The position numbers were made by a program, and so were the translations under genes. DNA of 7,550 nt, from NCBI GenBank assembly GCA_039208045.1, contig JBCCRH010000317.1, positions 1 through 7,550 on the forward strand, in the 5' to 3' direction. The notes beneath the pieces were generated by a model that was given only the letters and a program-made list of their open reading frames with translations, was not told where the DNA came from and ran no database searches. Source of the DNA: JBCCRH01 sp039208045 (GTDB lineage: Bacteria; Bacteroidota; Bacteroidia; Chitinophagales; Saprospiraceae). Shown in pieces: positions 1 through 6,897 of this stretch (within the stretch, counting starts at the first letter, position 1; every line of letters begins with the position of its first letter).

Positions 1-837
1 ATTACGGGGCAAATTTCGGCATCTAAGAATATTTATCGTTGTGTGGAGCGCGCGGGCTTGCGCGTGGCTAATGTGACCTTGGAGCCTATCGCGTCGGCAG
101 CAGCAGTGCTGAGCAAAGAGGAGCGTGAAGCTGGGGTAGCTTTGGTTGATATTGGAGGAGGCACGACAGATATTACCATTTTCCAAGATGGCATTATTCG
201 CCATACGGCGGTGATTCCTTTTGGGGGTAATGTAATCACCAAGGACATCAAAGACGGCTGCACGGTGATGACGCCACAGGCAGAGAAATTGAAAGTGAAA
301 TTCGGTTCAGCACTAGCTGAAGAAGTATACGATAATCGCATCATCACGATTCCAGGCTTACGCGGGCGGGAGCCAAAAGAGATTTCGGAGAAGAACCTAG
401 CGCGCATCATCGAGGCAAGAGCAGAGGAAATTATGGATTATGTGATGTGGGAAATCCAGCGCTCTGGCTTTGAGCGGAAGCTTATTGGTGGAATTGTGTT
501 GACTGGCGGTGGAGCTTTGTTAAGCAATGTAGAGAAATTGGCAGCTTTGCAAACGGGCATGAGCACGCGCATTGGCTTACCCGTGGAGCGCCTGGCGCAT
601 GGCTACAATGAGCGCTTGACGAGTCCGATCTATGCCACTGGTATTGGCCTACTCATTAAGGGCATTGAGGATGTGGAAAAAGGGCGTTTCCGATTACAAC
701 AGCCTGTGGTTAAAAAAGAAGCTGAAGCACCAAAAGAGGCGGCGATAGCTGAAGAGCCGGAGGGGGGCAAGTGGTACGAGCAATTATTCAAACGCACCAA
801 AGAGTGGTTTGAAGCAGAACCTGATTCAGAATTATAG
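1..837 (+). CDS. ftsA: Cell division protein FtsA, 3' part (5' end outside window)
   Basis: This is an actin-like ATPase that anchors FtsZ filaments to the inner membrane and recruits later divisome proteins. The frame is open from base 1 (ITGQISASKNIYRCVERAGL), so the gene begins upstream and about 278 codons are visible. The GTG at 43 is internal and is not the start. Visible family signatures are the second phosphate loop DIGGGTTD (bases 148-171), the GGNVITKDI segment just after it, and the adenosine-contact loop LTGGGALL (around 499-522). The last residues, KWYEQLFKRTKEWF, form an amphipathic helix with Trp and Phe, as expected of the FtsA membrane-targeting tail, followed by a short acidic end. 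The linker before it is rich in Ala, Glu and Lys. ftsZ follows 120 bases downstream on the same strand with no terminator between, so co-transcription is likely. Identification is secure; only the N-terminal subdomains are missing. Confidence 0.96.
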   Translation: MTGQISASKNIYRCVERAGLRVANVTLEPIASAAAVLSKEEREAGVALVDIGGGTTDITIFQDGIIRHTAVIPFGGNVITKDIKDGCTVMTPQAEKLKVKFGSALAEEVYDNRIITIPGLRGREPKEISEKNLARIIEARAEEIMDYVMWEIQRSGFERKLIGGIVLTGGGALLSNVEKLAALQTGMSTRIGLPVERLAHGYNERLTSPIYATGIGLLIKGIEDVEKGRFRLQQPVVKKEAEAPKEAAIAEEPEGGKWYEQLFKRTKEWFEAEPDSEL

Positions 838-957
838 TTGACTTGATATAATAATAATTAGAAGAATTGTTAGAAAGGCTTACTGATACTCTAAAAACGA
901 TTCATGAACATATTGCCATTCTGACAAGCTGTTTTCTTCATCAAAAAAAGAGCAGTT

Positions 958-2406
958 ATGTTATTTGATTTGCCAAGAGATGAAAGTCCGATCATTAAAG
1001 TAATAGGCGTCGGCGGTGGCGGCAGCAATGCCGTGACACACATGTACAAGCAAGGTATTGTTGGGGTAGACTTTGCCATTTGCAATACCGATTCGCAAGC
1101 GATGGAGGTTAGCCCTGTGCCGACCTTGATTCAGCTAGGGCCTGACTTGACCGAAGGTCGAGGAGCGGGGTCGAAGCCCAATATTGGGAAGCTGGCTTGC
1201 GAAGAGTCCATCGAGGACATTAAGCAGTATTTGAGCAACAACTGTAAGATGCTGTTTATCACTGCCGGTATGGGTGGTGGTACGGGTACAGGTGCTGCGC
1301 CAATTATTGCCAAGACAGCAAAGGAAATGGGCATCCTGACGGTTGGGATTGTAACGCTACCTTTCACTTTTGAGGGGCGTCGCCGTACCACACAAGGCCA
1401 TGAAGGACTTTCCGAACTCAAAAAACAAGTCGATACACTCATCATCGTATCGAATGATAAATTGCGTCAGATTCACGGTAATCTGTCGCTTTCTGAAGCT
1501 TTCGCTAAAGCGGATAATATCCTGACCACTGCTGCTAAGGGCATTGCTGAGATTATCACAGTGCCCGGTTATGTGAATGTGGACTTTGAGGATGTCAACA
1601 CGGTGATGCGCGAAAGTGGGGTAGCCATTATGGGTACGGCTTCCGCAGATGGTGAAGATCGGGCGAAGCGCGCGGTGGACGATGCTTTGCACTCACCACT
1701 ATTGGAGGACAATGACATCAAAGGAGCTAAGCATATCTTATTGAATATCACTTCTGGTACCAAGGAGGTGACAATGGATGAAATCTTTGAAATCACAGAA
1801 TTCGTCCAAGAAGAGGCAGGCTACGGTACGGACTTGATCTGGGGGAATTGCTTTGATGAATCCTTGGGGGAATACCTAAGTGTAACGGTGATTGCTACGG
1901 GCTTTGAGCACCGTAAGGGGAAGTTTGAAAAAAAAGCAGAAGACCGGGGTAGAAAAGTAGTTTCTCTGGATGACGAGCCGACTCCTAAGCGAACGATTCC
2001 TCAGAATAAAGGGCTTTCCGAGATAGGCTATAAAGAGGAGGAAAAAGATCAAAAAGGTAATGTTTTTGAGTTTGAAGATGTACGAGCGTCTCTAGAGCGC
2101 TATCAGCGCTACTCTTATGAAGAGCCTTACGTCAACGAGCAAGAAAAAGTACGGGAAGACGAAGAGAAACGGCGTCAGCAAGAGCGCAGCATGCGCCGTC
2201 GCCGTCGCAACGTACCCAAAGTAAAATTGAATAATCCACAGAATATCATTGATTTAGAAAACGAACCGGCCTACCTCCGCCGAGGCATCCAATTGGATGA
2301 TGTGCCGAATTCGGAAGGACATGCCATGTCAAAATGGACCATTTCGGATGATGAAGAACCAGAAATCCGCAACGACAATTCGTTTTTACATGACAATGTC
2401 GACTAG
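958..2406 (+). CDS. ftsZ: Cell division protein FtsZ
   Basis: This tubulin-like GTPase polymerises at midcell into the division ring. The start ATG at 958 gives MLFDLP followed by VIGVGGGGSNAV, the normal FtsZ beginning. The tubulin signature GGGTGTG is at residues 106-112. The T7 catalytic loop NVDFEDV starts at residue 207, placing Asp209 and Asp212 at the same numbers as in E. coli FtsZ. The globular part ends near residue 320. A charged linker follows, with five consecutive arginines at 413-417. The C-terminal conserved peptide that binds FtsA is LENEPAYLRR (residues 433-442). About 40 further acidic residues end in SFLHDNVD, an extension I associate with Bacteroidetes FtsZ. At 482 aa it is longer than E. 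coli FtsZ (383 aa) because of linker and tail. There is no clear Shine-Dalgarno (only AAAAAAAGAG upstream). The 120-base gap after ftsA shows no TAnnTTTG promoter. Two terminators follow the stop. Confidence 0.98.
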   Translation: MLFDLPRDESPIIKVIGVGGGGSNAVTHMYKQGIVGVDFAICNTDSQAMEVSPVPTLIQLGPDLTEGRGAGSKPNIGKLACEESIEDIKQYLSNNCKMLFITAGMGGGTGTGAAPIIAKTAKEMGILTVGIVTLPFTFEGRRRTTQGHEGLSELKKQVDTLIIVSNDKLRQIHGNLSLSEAFAKADNILTTAAKGIAEIITVPGYVNVDFEDVNTVMRESGVAIMGTASADGEDRAKRAVDDALHSPLLEDNDIKGAKHILLNITSGTKEVTMDEIFEITEFVQEEAGYGTDLIWGNCFDESLGEYLSVTVIATGFEHRKGKFEKKAEDRGRKVVSLDDEPTPKRTIPQNKGLSEIGYKEEEKDQKGNVFEFEDVRASLERYQRYSYEEPYVNEQEKVREDEEKRRQQERSMRRRRRNVPKVKLNNPQNIIDLENEPAYLRRGIQLDDVPNSEGHAMSKWTISDDEEPEIRNDNSFLHDNVD

Positions 2407-2460
2407 AGCAGGACTTTTGACGTTTTACCCAACGTCCAAAGTTTCTCTTGGCATTATTAG

Positions 2461-2490
2461 GGTTTAAGCCTTCGGGCTTAAACCTTTTTT
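2461..2490 (+). terminator. Rho-independent terminator of ftsZ
   Basis: A perfect 10-bp stem, GGTTTAAGCC / GGCTTAAACC (2461-2470 and 2475-2484), closes a TTCG loop of the very stable C(UUCG)G type and is followed directly by six T residues. It lies 54 bases after the ftsZ stop. A smaller hairpin, GACGTT / AACGTC (2419-2424 and 2431-2436), precedes it. Confidence 0.93.
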
Positions 2491-2517
2491 GCATTTTGAT
2501 GCAACTATGTTGCTGGG

Positions 2518-2557
2518 AGTTTAATCTTTGAAATAGAAGATTAAACTTTTTTCTTTT
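2518..2557 (+). terminator. Second, tandem rho-independent terminator after ftsZ
   Basis: A perfect 11-bp stem, AGTTTAATCTT / AAGATTAAACT (2518-2528 and 2537-2547), has an 8-base loop and is followed by TTTTT, C, TTTT. It starts only 27 bases after the first terminator, with no gene between, so it is best read as a back-up terminator. The stem is AT-rich and probably weaker. There is no T-run on the opposite side, so it works in the + direction only. Confidence 0.82.
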
Positions 2558-2815
2558 GTGGTGATCCAAAGGGTAACCATTTCACGTAAGTAAAGTAAAC
2601 GTAATAAAGAAGACCTTGCAAGACAGTGTTCGGATTGCAAATCCGAACGGCAGAGCATGAAAATGTCCAAAACTATACGTTTTAAAACTTTTTAACAGAC
2701 TTTTAAAGTTTGCCTGGCAACAGAGGTAACAAAATGAAAGTTTTAAACATAAACATTTGAACCTATAAATTTTTACTAAAACCTTTTTTACCCAACTGTT
2801 TGAAAATCCATTATC
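2558..2815 (+). other. AT-rich intergenic leader upstream of the 92-aa gene
   Basis: This stretch contains no convincing gene. It holds a perfect hairpin at 2628-2648, a small palindrome TTGCCTGGCAA (2710-2720), and several interleaved AAACTTT / AAAGTTT inverted runs between 2684 and 2748. No exact TAnnTTTG promoter box is present. The closest are TACGTTTT (2676-2683) and TAAATTTT (2766-2773), each one base off, without a TTG at the right distance. Tiny frames such as 2657-2695 (12 codons) have no other support. It may be a long, partly structured 5' leader. Confidence 0.4.
2628..2648. repeat. Perfect 9-bp hairpin, possible dispersed palindrome
   Basis: GTTCGGATT / AATCCGAAC (2628-2636 and 2640-2648) pair perfectly around a 3-base GCA loop. 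No T-run follows, so it is not an ordinary terminator. It is GC-richer than its AT-rich surroundings, which fits a small inserted repeat or an RNA hairpin in the leader of the next gene. Whether it recurs in the genome cannot be seen here. Confidence 0.5.
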
Positions 2816-3094
2816 ATGAACAATCGCAATATTAAACTGGCCCTTACCGTAGGCTTGATGAACCACTCTGAGCAAGCTGACGCTCTACCAACTATTGTTA
2901 ACTTAATGGGTAAGTTCCAGAAAGAAGTAGGCAATTACTTAGGCTTTTCTGTAAAGAAAAATGCGCCTCTAAATACAAGACATATTAAGCAGACCTATGC
3001 GATGCAGTTTGAAAACTGCCGTTTAGATGTAGATTTAATTTCTAATGCGGCTACTCAATCACAAGTGATCCAGAATTTTCAATTGCATCGTTAG
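2816..3094 (+). CDS. Small hypothetical protein, 92 aa, not recognised
   Basis: I do not recognise this protein. It begins MNNRNIKLALTVGLMNHSEQ and ends NFQLHR. It has no signal peptide, membrane helix, CxxC or nucleotide-binding motif. It looks soluble, with a probable helix around residues 24-42 (LPTIVNLMGKFQKEVGNY), a central basic patch (KKNAPLNTRHIKQ), and a C-terminal part rich in Asn and Gln. Support for coding is an ATG start, sensible codon use, and a clear + strand terminator 90 bases after the stop, with another terminator upstream, so it appears to be a single-gene transcript. An opposing open frame at 2582-2875 runs through the AT-rich leader and the hairpin and has low-complexity Phe/Cys/Leu-rich content, so the + frame is preferred. 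There is no Shine-Dalgarno, as for its neighbours. An 8-bp inverted repeat (AGCTTATT / AATAAGCT, 3109-3149) lies in its 3' region. Confidence 0.6.
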   Translation: MNNRNIKLALTVGLMNHSEQADALPTIVNLMGKFQKEVGNYLGFSVKKNAPLNTRHIKQTYAMQFENCRLDVDLISNAATQSQVIQNFQLHR

Positions 3095-3183
3095 TATATT
3101 ATCGCAAAAGCTTATTGGTTCCCTTTTAATATCATAATGTGAATAAGCTGATTTGAGAGAAGATATTACCCCATATTCATAGG

Positions 3184-3218
3184 AAGCCTTGTCCAACTTG
3201 ACGGATGAGGCTTTTTTT
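3184..3218 (+). terminator. Rho-independent terminator after the 92-aa gene
   Basis: An 11-bp stem, AAGCCTTGTCC / GGATGAGGCTT (3184-3194 and 3203-3213), includes two G-U pairs, has an 8-base loop, and is followed by seven T residues (3212-3218). It separates the small gene from typA and supports real transcription of that gene. Confidence 0.88.
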
Positions 3219-3274
3219 ATGGCTTGTTTACAGCAAATTAACTCAAAAAGCTAGCCATAACGGATAAAGCAACG

Positions 3275-3282
3275 TACTTTTG
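3275..3282 (+). promoter_or_regulatory. Bacteroidetes-type -7 promoter box of typA
   Basis: TACTTTTG matches the Bacteroidetes consensus TAnnTTTG in every fixed base. It lies 45 bases before the typA ATG and just after the preceding gene's terminator, so transcription would start near 3289 with a leader of about 40 bases. No TTG is present at the usual -33 spacing, so the upstream element is weak. This box overlaps the TTG at 3280, which rules that codon out as the translation start. Confidence 0.6.
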
Positions 3283-3327
3283 CGCGCTGAATTGAGACTT
3301 GATCCAATTATTTACACAAATTCGATT

Positions 3328-5136
3328 ATGGAGGCATTGAGAAATATTGCAATCATTGCACACGTAGACCACGGCAAGACGACCTTGGTGGATAAAATGC
3401 TTTTGGCTGGAAAGCTATTTGCAGATCACGAAAAGCCAGGCGAGCTGATTATGGATAGCAATGACTTGGAGCGGGAGCGTGGCATCACCATCTTGGCGAA
3501 AAATGTATCGATTCGCTACAAAGATGTAAAGATTAATATCATTGATACGCCTGGTCACAGCGATTTTGGTGGGGAAGTGGAGCGGGTGCTCAATATGGCG
3601 GATGGCGTATTGTTGTTAGTAGATGCTTTTGAAGGGCCCATGCCACAAACTCGATTTGTGCTGCAAAAAGCGATTGAGTTGGGCTTAAAGCCTATTGTAG
3701 TGGTAAACAAGGTGGATAAGCTTAATTGTACGCCAGATGAAGCCCAAGAAGCAGTATTCGATCTAATGTTTAGCTTAGATGCTACAGAGGATCAACTGGA
3801 TTTTCCTACCGTATTTGGATCTGCTAAGTTTGGTTGGATGAGCAATGACTGGCGGGAGAAGACCGAAGATATTACCCCTCTCTTGGATGCTATTGTGGAA
3901 CATATTCCGCCGCCTAAAGTAGAACAAGGGACGCCACAGATGTTGATCACTTCCTTAGACTTTTCTTCTTATATCGGGCGTATCGCTATTGGGCGCTTGC
4001 AAAGAGGCGTGCTTAAGAATGGACAGCAGATAGCGTTGGTCAAAAAAGATGGCAAGGTAGTTAAGAGTAAGATCAGAGGACTTTTTGTATTTGAAGGTTT
4101 TGAAAAGCGGGAGGCAGCGGAAGTGAATGCTGGCGATATTTGTGCCATTACTGGAATCGAAGGCTTTGAAATTGGCGATACGATAGCCGATCCTGAAAAC
4201 CCAGAGGCTTTGGAATCTATCGCTATCGATGAGCCTACCATGAGTATGCTTTTCACTATTAATGACTCGCCATTTTTTGGGCAAGAAGGGAAGTTTGTAA
4301 CCTCACGGCACGTGAAAGAGCGCTTGGAGAAAGAGCTAGAGAAGAACTTGGCATTGCGAGTAGAAGATACCGATAAAGCAGAGGCATTTCGAGTGTATGG
4401 CCGTGGTGTACTACACCTAGCAGTATTGATTGAGACCATGCGCAGAGAAGGCTATGAAGTGCAGATTGGGCAGCCGCAAGTAATCCTAAAGCGTATCGAT
4501 GGGATGGTACATGAGCCTATGGAAGAGCTAAATATCGACTTGCCAGAAGAACATTCTGGTAAAGCTATTGAGATGATTACTCGCCGCAAGGGGATGCTGC
4601 TCTCTATGGAGCCAAAAGGTGGCAGAAGTTTGCTTAAGTTTGAGATTCCTTCGCGTGGGATTATCGGTTTGCGTACGCAAATGATCACTGCTACTCAGGG
4701 AGAAGCAATTATGACGCACCGTTTCACTGGGTTTGAACCTCATAAAGGCGACATTCCAGGGCGTATCAATGGCTCCTTGATAGCGATGGAAACCGGTAAG
4801 GCGATTCCTTATAGTATTAATAACCTCCAAGAGCGGGGTAAATTCTTTATCAAGGCGAACGAAGATATTTATGAGGGGCAAGTGGTTGGTGAGAATAGCC
4901 GTCCTGGTGATTTGGTAGTCAACCTAACGAAGTCGAAGAAACTTACAAATGTACGTTCCGCAGGAGCAGATGATAAGTTAAAGTTGGTACCTCCGCGTCA
5001 GTTTACTTTAGAAGAGGCATTAGAATATATCCAGGGAGATGAATATGTAGAGGTTACGCCCGATTCTTTGCGCTTGCGCAAAGTGTTGCTAAAGGAAAAC
5101 CAGCGCAAACGAGCGAAGAACAAGGCATTGGTTTAG
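3328..5136 (+). CDS. typA: Ribosome-associated GTPase TypA/BipA
   Basis: TypA/BipA is a translational GTPase related to EF-G and LepA. It binds the 70S ribosome and assists ribosome assembly and growth under stress such as cold. Starting at ATG 3328 gives 602 aa, close to E. coli BipA (607). In-frame codons reach back to TTG 3280, but that TTG sits in the promoter box. GTPase motifs are G1 AHVDHGKT (residues 11-18), the switch region RGITI (51-55), G3 DTPGH (73-77), G4 NKVD (127-130) and G5 SAK (165-167). A beta-barrel domain II follows at about 200-290, then EF-G-like domains III and V to about 480 (GRGVLHLAVLIETMRREGYE is typical). The TypA-specific C-terminal domain includes LTNVRSAGADDKL and LEEALEYIQGDEYVEVTP. 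The gene is complete with no odd residues. It stands alone between a terminator and a palindromic repeat, whose left arm overlaps the last two bases of the stop codon. Confidence 0.97.
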   Translation: MEALRNIAIIAHVDHGKTTLVDKMLLAGKLFADHEKPGELIMDSNDLERERGITILAKNVSIRYKDVKINIIDTPGHSDFGGEVERVLNMADGVLLLVDAFEGPMPQTRFVLQKAIELGLKPIVVVNKVDKLNCTPDEAQEAVFDLMFSLDATEDQLDFPTVFGSAKFGWMSNDWREKTEDITPLLDAIVEHIPPPKVEQGTPQMLITSLDFSSYIGRIAIGRLQRGVLKNGQQIALVKKDGKVVKSKIRGLFVFEGFEKREAAEVNAGDICAITGIEGFEIGDTIADPENPEALESIAIDEPTMSMLFTINDSPFFGQEGKFVTSRHVKERLEKELEKNLALRVEDTDKAEAFRVYGRGVLHLAVLIETMRREGYEVQIGQPQVILKRIDGMVHEPMEELNIDLPEEHSGKAIEMITRRKGMLLSMEPKGGRSLLKFEIPSRGIIGLRTQMITATQGEAIMTHRFTGFEPHKGDIPGRINGSLIAMETGKAIPYSINNLQERGKFFIKANEDIYEGQVVGENSRPGDLVVNLTKSKKLTNVRSAGADDKLKLVPPRQFTLEEALEYIQGDEYVEVTPDSLRLRKVLLKENQRKRAKNKALV

Positions 5137-5295
5137 AGCATGTCTGGACTTCACCCTTTCGGCTGCACTTGCCAAATTTTATCCTGCATTGCGTTGTTCT
5201 TTGGTCGCGTAGCTAAGGCTATGCTCCCGCATCACGCCTTATTCAGGACAAAATTTGGCAGCGTTCGCTCAAAAAGCGAAGTCCAGACATGCTCT
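5135..5295. repeat. 161-base palindromic repeat element (MITE/REP-like)
   Basis: Two 52-base arms (5135-5186 and 5244-5295) are collinear and inverted without gaps. The outer 18 bases (AGAGCATGTCTGGACTTC) are a perfect match, the middle 17 match poorly, and the inner 17 (TGCCAAATTTTATCCTG) match at 16. At the exact centre is a small hairpin, GCGTAGC / GCTATGC, around TAAG (5207-5224). It contains no gene. TTAG occurs at both edges (5133-5136 and 5295-5298), which could be a target duplication, but the register is off by one base. The shape fits a non-autonomous mobile or REP-type element. In mRNA it would form a long hairpin at the typA 3' end, where no ordinary terminator is seen. Copy number in the genome is unknown. 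Confidence 0.8.
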
Positions 5296-5362
5296 TAGTC
5301 AATTGTTCGTTAAATTCATTTTAAGGAGCTAGTAATTAATACTGATTTAGCGGAGAAAAGTC

Positions 5363-5370
5363 GAAATTTG
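5363..5370 (+). promoter_or_regulatory. Weak candidate -7 box before the thioredoxin gene
   Basis: GAAATTTG matches the Bacteroidetes TAnnTTTG consensus except for the first base. It is 20 bases before the ATG at 5391, which would leave a leader of about 14 bases. No TTG is seen at the usual upstream spacing. The palindromic element upstream makes an independent promoter plausible, but the match alone is weak. Confidence 0.25.
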
Positions 5371-5390
5371 ATCGTAAAAAAAATCCCAAT

Positions 5391-6818
5391 ATGAAGAAAT
5401 TGATCTTTCTAGCACTTTCCTTTTTTATGATGCTAAATAGCGGTGTACTAGCTCAGGATGGGTACCGCATGGAGTTTGAAATTGATAATTTCAGTGGTGA
5501 AGAACTCTATTTAGGCTTTTATTATGGCGATAAGCAATACCTAAAAGATACCGCAAGAATCAATGAAGCTGGAAAGTATGTATTTGAAGGAGAAGAAAAA
5601 CTGCCTGGTGGGGTATACATCGTTGTAATGCCACCATCTAATCAGATTTTTCAGATCTTGATGGATGAAGATCAACAATTTAGCGTCAAAACGGATTCGT
5701 TGTCTAGCATGGAAACGATGCAGGTAACGGGCTCCAAGGAGAATAAGCTATTCTACGATTACATGCAGTTTCTAAATGCTAAGCGGCCTGTAAATCAGGA
5801 GCTCCAGCAGCAAAAGCAGGCAGCTGCAGGAGATGAGCAAAAGATTGCAGAGATTGATGCTACTATAGAAAAGTTGAATAAAGAGGTTCGCTCGTATCAA
5901 TTGAACTTGATTGAAGAAAACCCCAATTCACTGGCTGCTGCACTCATCAAAGCCAATATTCCAGTTGAATTTCCAGATTTTGAGGGAACCGAAGAAGAGC
6001 AGCAAGAGCAGAAGTGGCGCCACATGCAAAATCACTATTTTGATAATATCGATTTGAGTGATCCAAGGCTGGCACGTACCCCGTTTTTGTTCCAACGGAT
6101 TGATTACTACATCAACAGCCTGACCGTCCAACATCCCGATACGATTGCTCAGGCGATCGACTACATCCTCGAAAAAGCTAAACCTGCAGAAGATACTTAC
6201 AAGTATTATCTTATCCACTTTCTAAACGAGTACGCCTCCTCAAAAGTGGTCGGTTTTGATGCCGTGTACGTACACCTGGCAGAAAACTATTACGGTAAGG
6301 GGATGGCACCTTGGACCGAGCAGGAAGCCCTAGATAAGATTTTGGATAATGCCAAGACGCTAAAGCCACTGCTCATCGGTAAGGTGGCACCCGATATTCA
6401 GCTGGAAAAGCGTGACGGTAGCAAGATTTCCTTGCATGACGTCGATTCGGAATACACCGTATTATACTTCTGGCGCTACGACTGTGGCCATTGCAAGAAG
6501 TCAACGCCGGTGATGAAAGAGTTCTATGAAAAATTCAAAGATCGTGGGGTAGAACTGATGGCCGTATGTGTGAAGTTTACCGACGATATTCCAGAGTGCT
6601 GGAAGTATATCGATGAGAATGAGATTGGCGACTGGCTGCACACGGTAGATACCTATTTACGTTCGAAGTACACTTCCATTTATGATGTAAAAACGACCCC
6701 TCAAATGTATATCCTGAACAAGGATAAAGAAATCATTTCTAAGAGGATCGGGGCGGAGCAACTTGAAGAAGTAATGGATAAAATTATTGAACATAATAGT
6801 AAGGGGGATCAGCCGTAG
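5391..6818 (+). CDS. Secreted TlpA-like thioredoxin-fold protein with DUF4369-like N-terminus
   Basis: This is probably an extracytoplasmic thiol-disulfide oxidoreductase, working in the periplasm or at the outer surface. Residues 1-21 (MKKLIFLALSFFMMLNSGVLA) are a signal peptide with likely cleavage before Gln22; there is no lipobox cysteine. Residues about 24-105 are beta-rich and resemble DUF4369, commonly fused to Bacteroidetes thioredoxins. A Gln/Lys/Glu-rich, probably coiled-coil stretch follows (about 135-170). Then comes a helical region resembling DUF5106 (about 175-325; it contains DLSDPRLARTPFLFQRIDYY). The thioredoxin-like domain begins near Gly330 (GKVAPDIQL). Its redox motif is Cys365-Gly-His-Cys368, and the matching cis-proline is Pro437 (TTPQMYIL). 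CGHC is the protein-disulfide-isomerase type of active site rather than the CxPC common in TlpA. The 475-aa length suits this multidomain family. The partner or substrate cannot be told from the context. A terminator follows 27 bases after the stop. Confidence 0.88.
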   Translation: MKKLIFLALSFFMMLNSGVLAQDGYRMEFEIDNFSGEELYLGFYYGDKQYLKDTARINEAGKYVFEGEEKLPGGVYIVVMPPSNQIFQILMDEDQQFSVKTDSLSSMETMQVTGSKENKLFYDYMQFLNAKRPVNQELQQQKQAAAGDEQKIAEIDATIEKLNKEVRSYQLNLIEENPNSLAAALIKANIPVEFPDFEGTEEEQQEQKWRHMQNHYFDNIDLSDPRLARTPFLFQRIDYYINSLTVQHPDTIAQAIDYILEKAKPAEDTYKYYLIHFLNEYASSKVVGFDAVYVHLAENYYGKGMAPWTEQEALDKILDNAKTLKPLLIGKVAPDIQLEKRDGSKISLHDVDSEYTVLYFWRYDCGHCKKSTPVMKEFYEKFKDRGVELMAVCVKFTDDIPECWKYIDENEIGDWLHTVDTYLRSKYTSIYDVKTTPQMYILNKDKEIISKRIGAEQLEEVMDKIIEHNSKGDQP

Positions 6819-6844
6819 GCCAAGCTTTTCTTACAGCTAGTAGT

Positions 6845-6885
6845 AATCCCGAATGTTCGATGAAGTTAGAGCATTCGGGATTTTT
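6845..6885 (+). terminator. Rho-independent terminator of the thioredoxin gene
   Basis: AATCCCGAATGTTC (6845-6858) pairs with GAGCATTCGGGATT (6869-6882) over 14 bp with one G-U pair, around a 10-base loop. It is followed by T residues to 6885 and then GTTTG. It ends the last intact gene in the window. Confidence 0.92.
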
Positions 6886-6897
6886 GTTTGTAGTTTT

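Noticed and set aside
838..957. TTGACT and TATAAT-like strings between ftsA and ftsZ as a sigma70 promoter
   Set aside because: The two boxes are only a few bases apart, far from the required spacing, and Bacteroidetes use TAnnTTTG, which is absent from this gap.
2657..2695. 12-codon frame MKMSKTIRFKTF as a possible leader peptide
   Set aside because: It is too short to distinguish from chance in AT-rich DNA and has no attenuator structure tied to it.
2582..2875. Minus-strand 97-codon open frame
   Set aside because: It overlaps the start of the better-supported 92-aa gene, runs through the AT-rich leader and the 2628-2648 hairpin, has skewed Phe/Cys/Leu content, and has no terminator on its downstream side.
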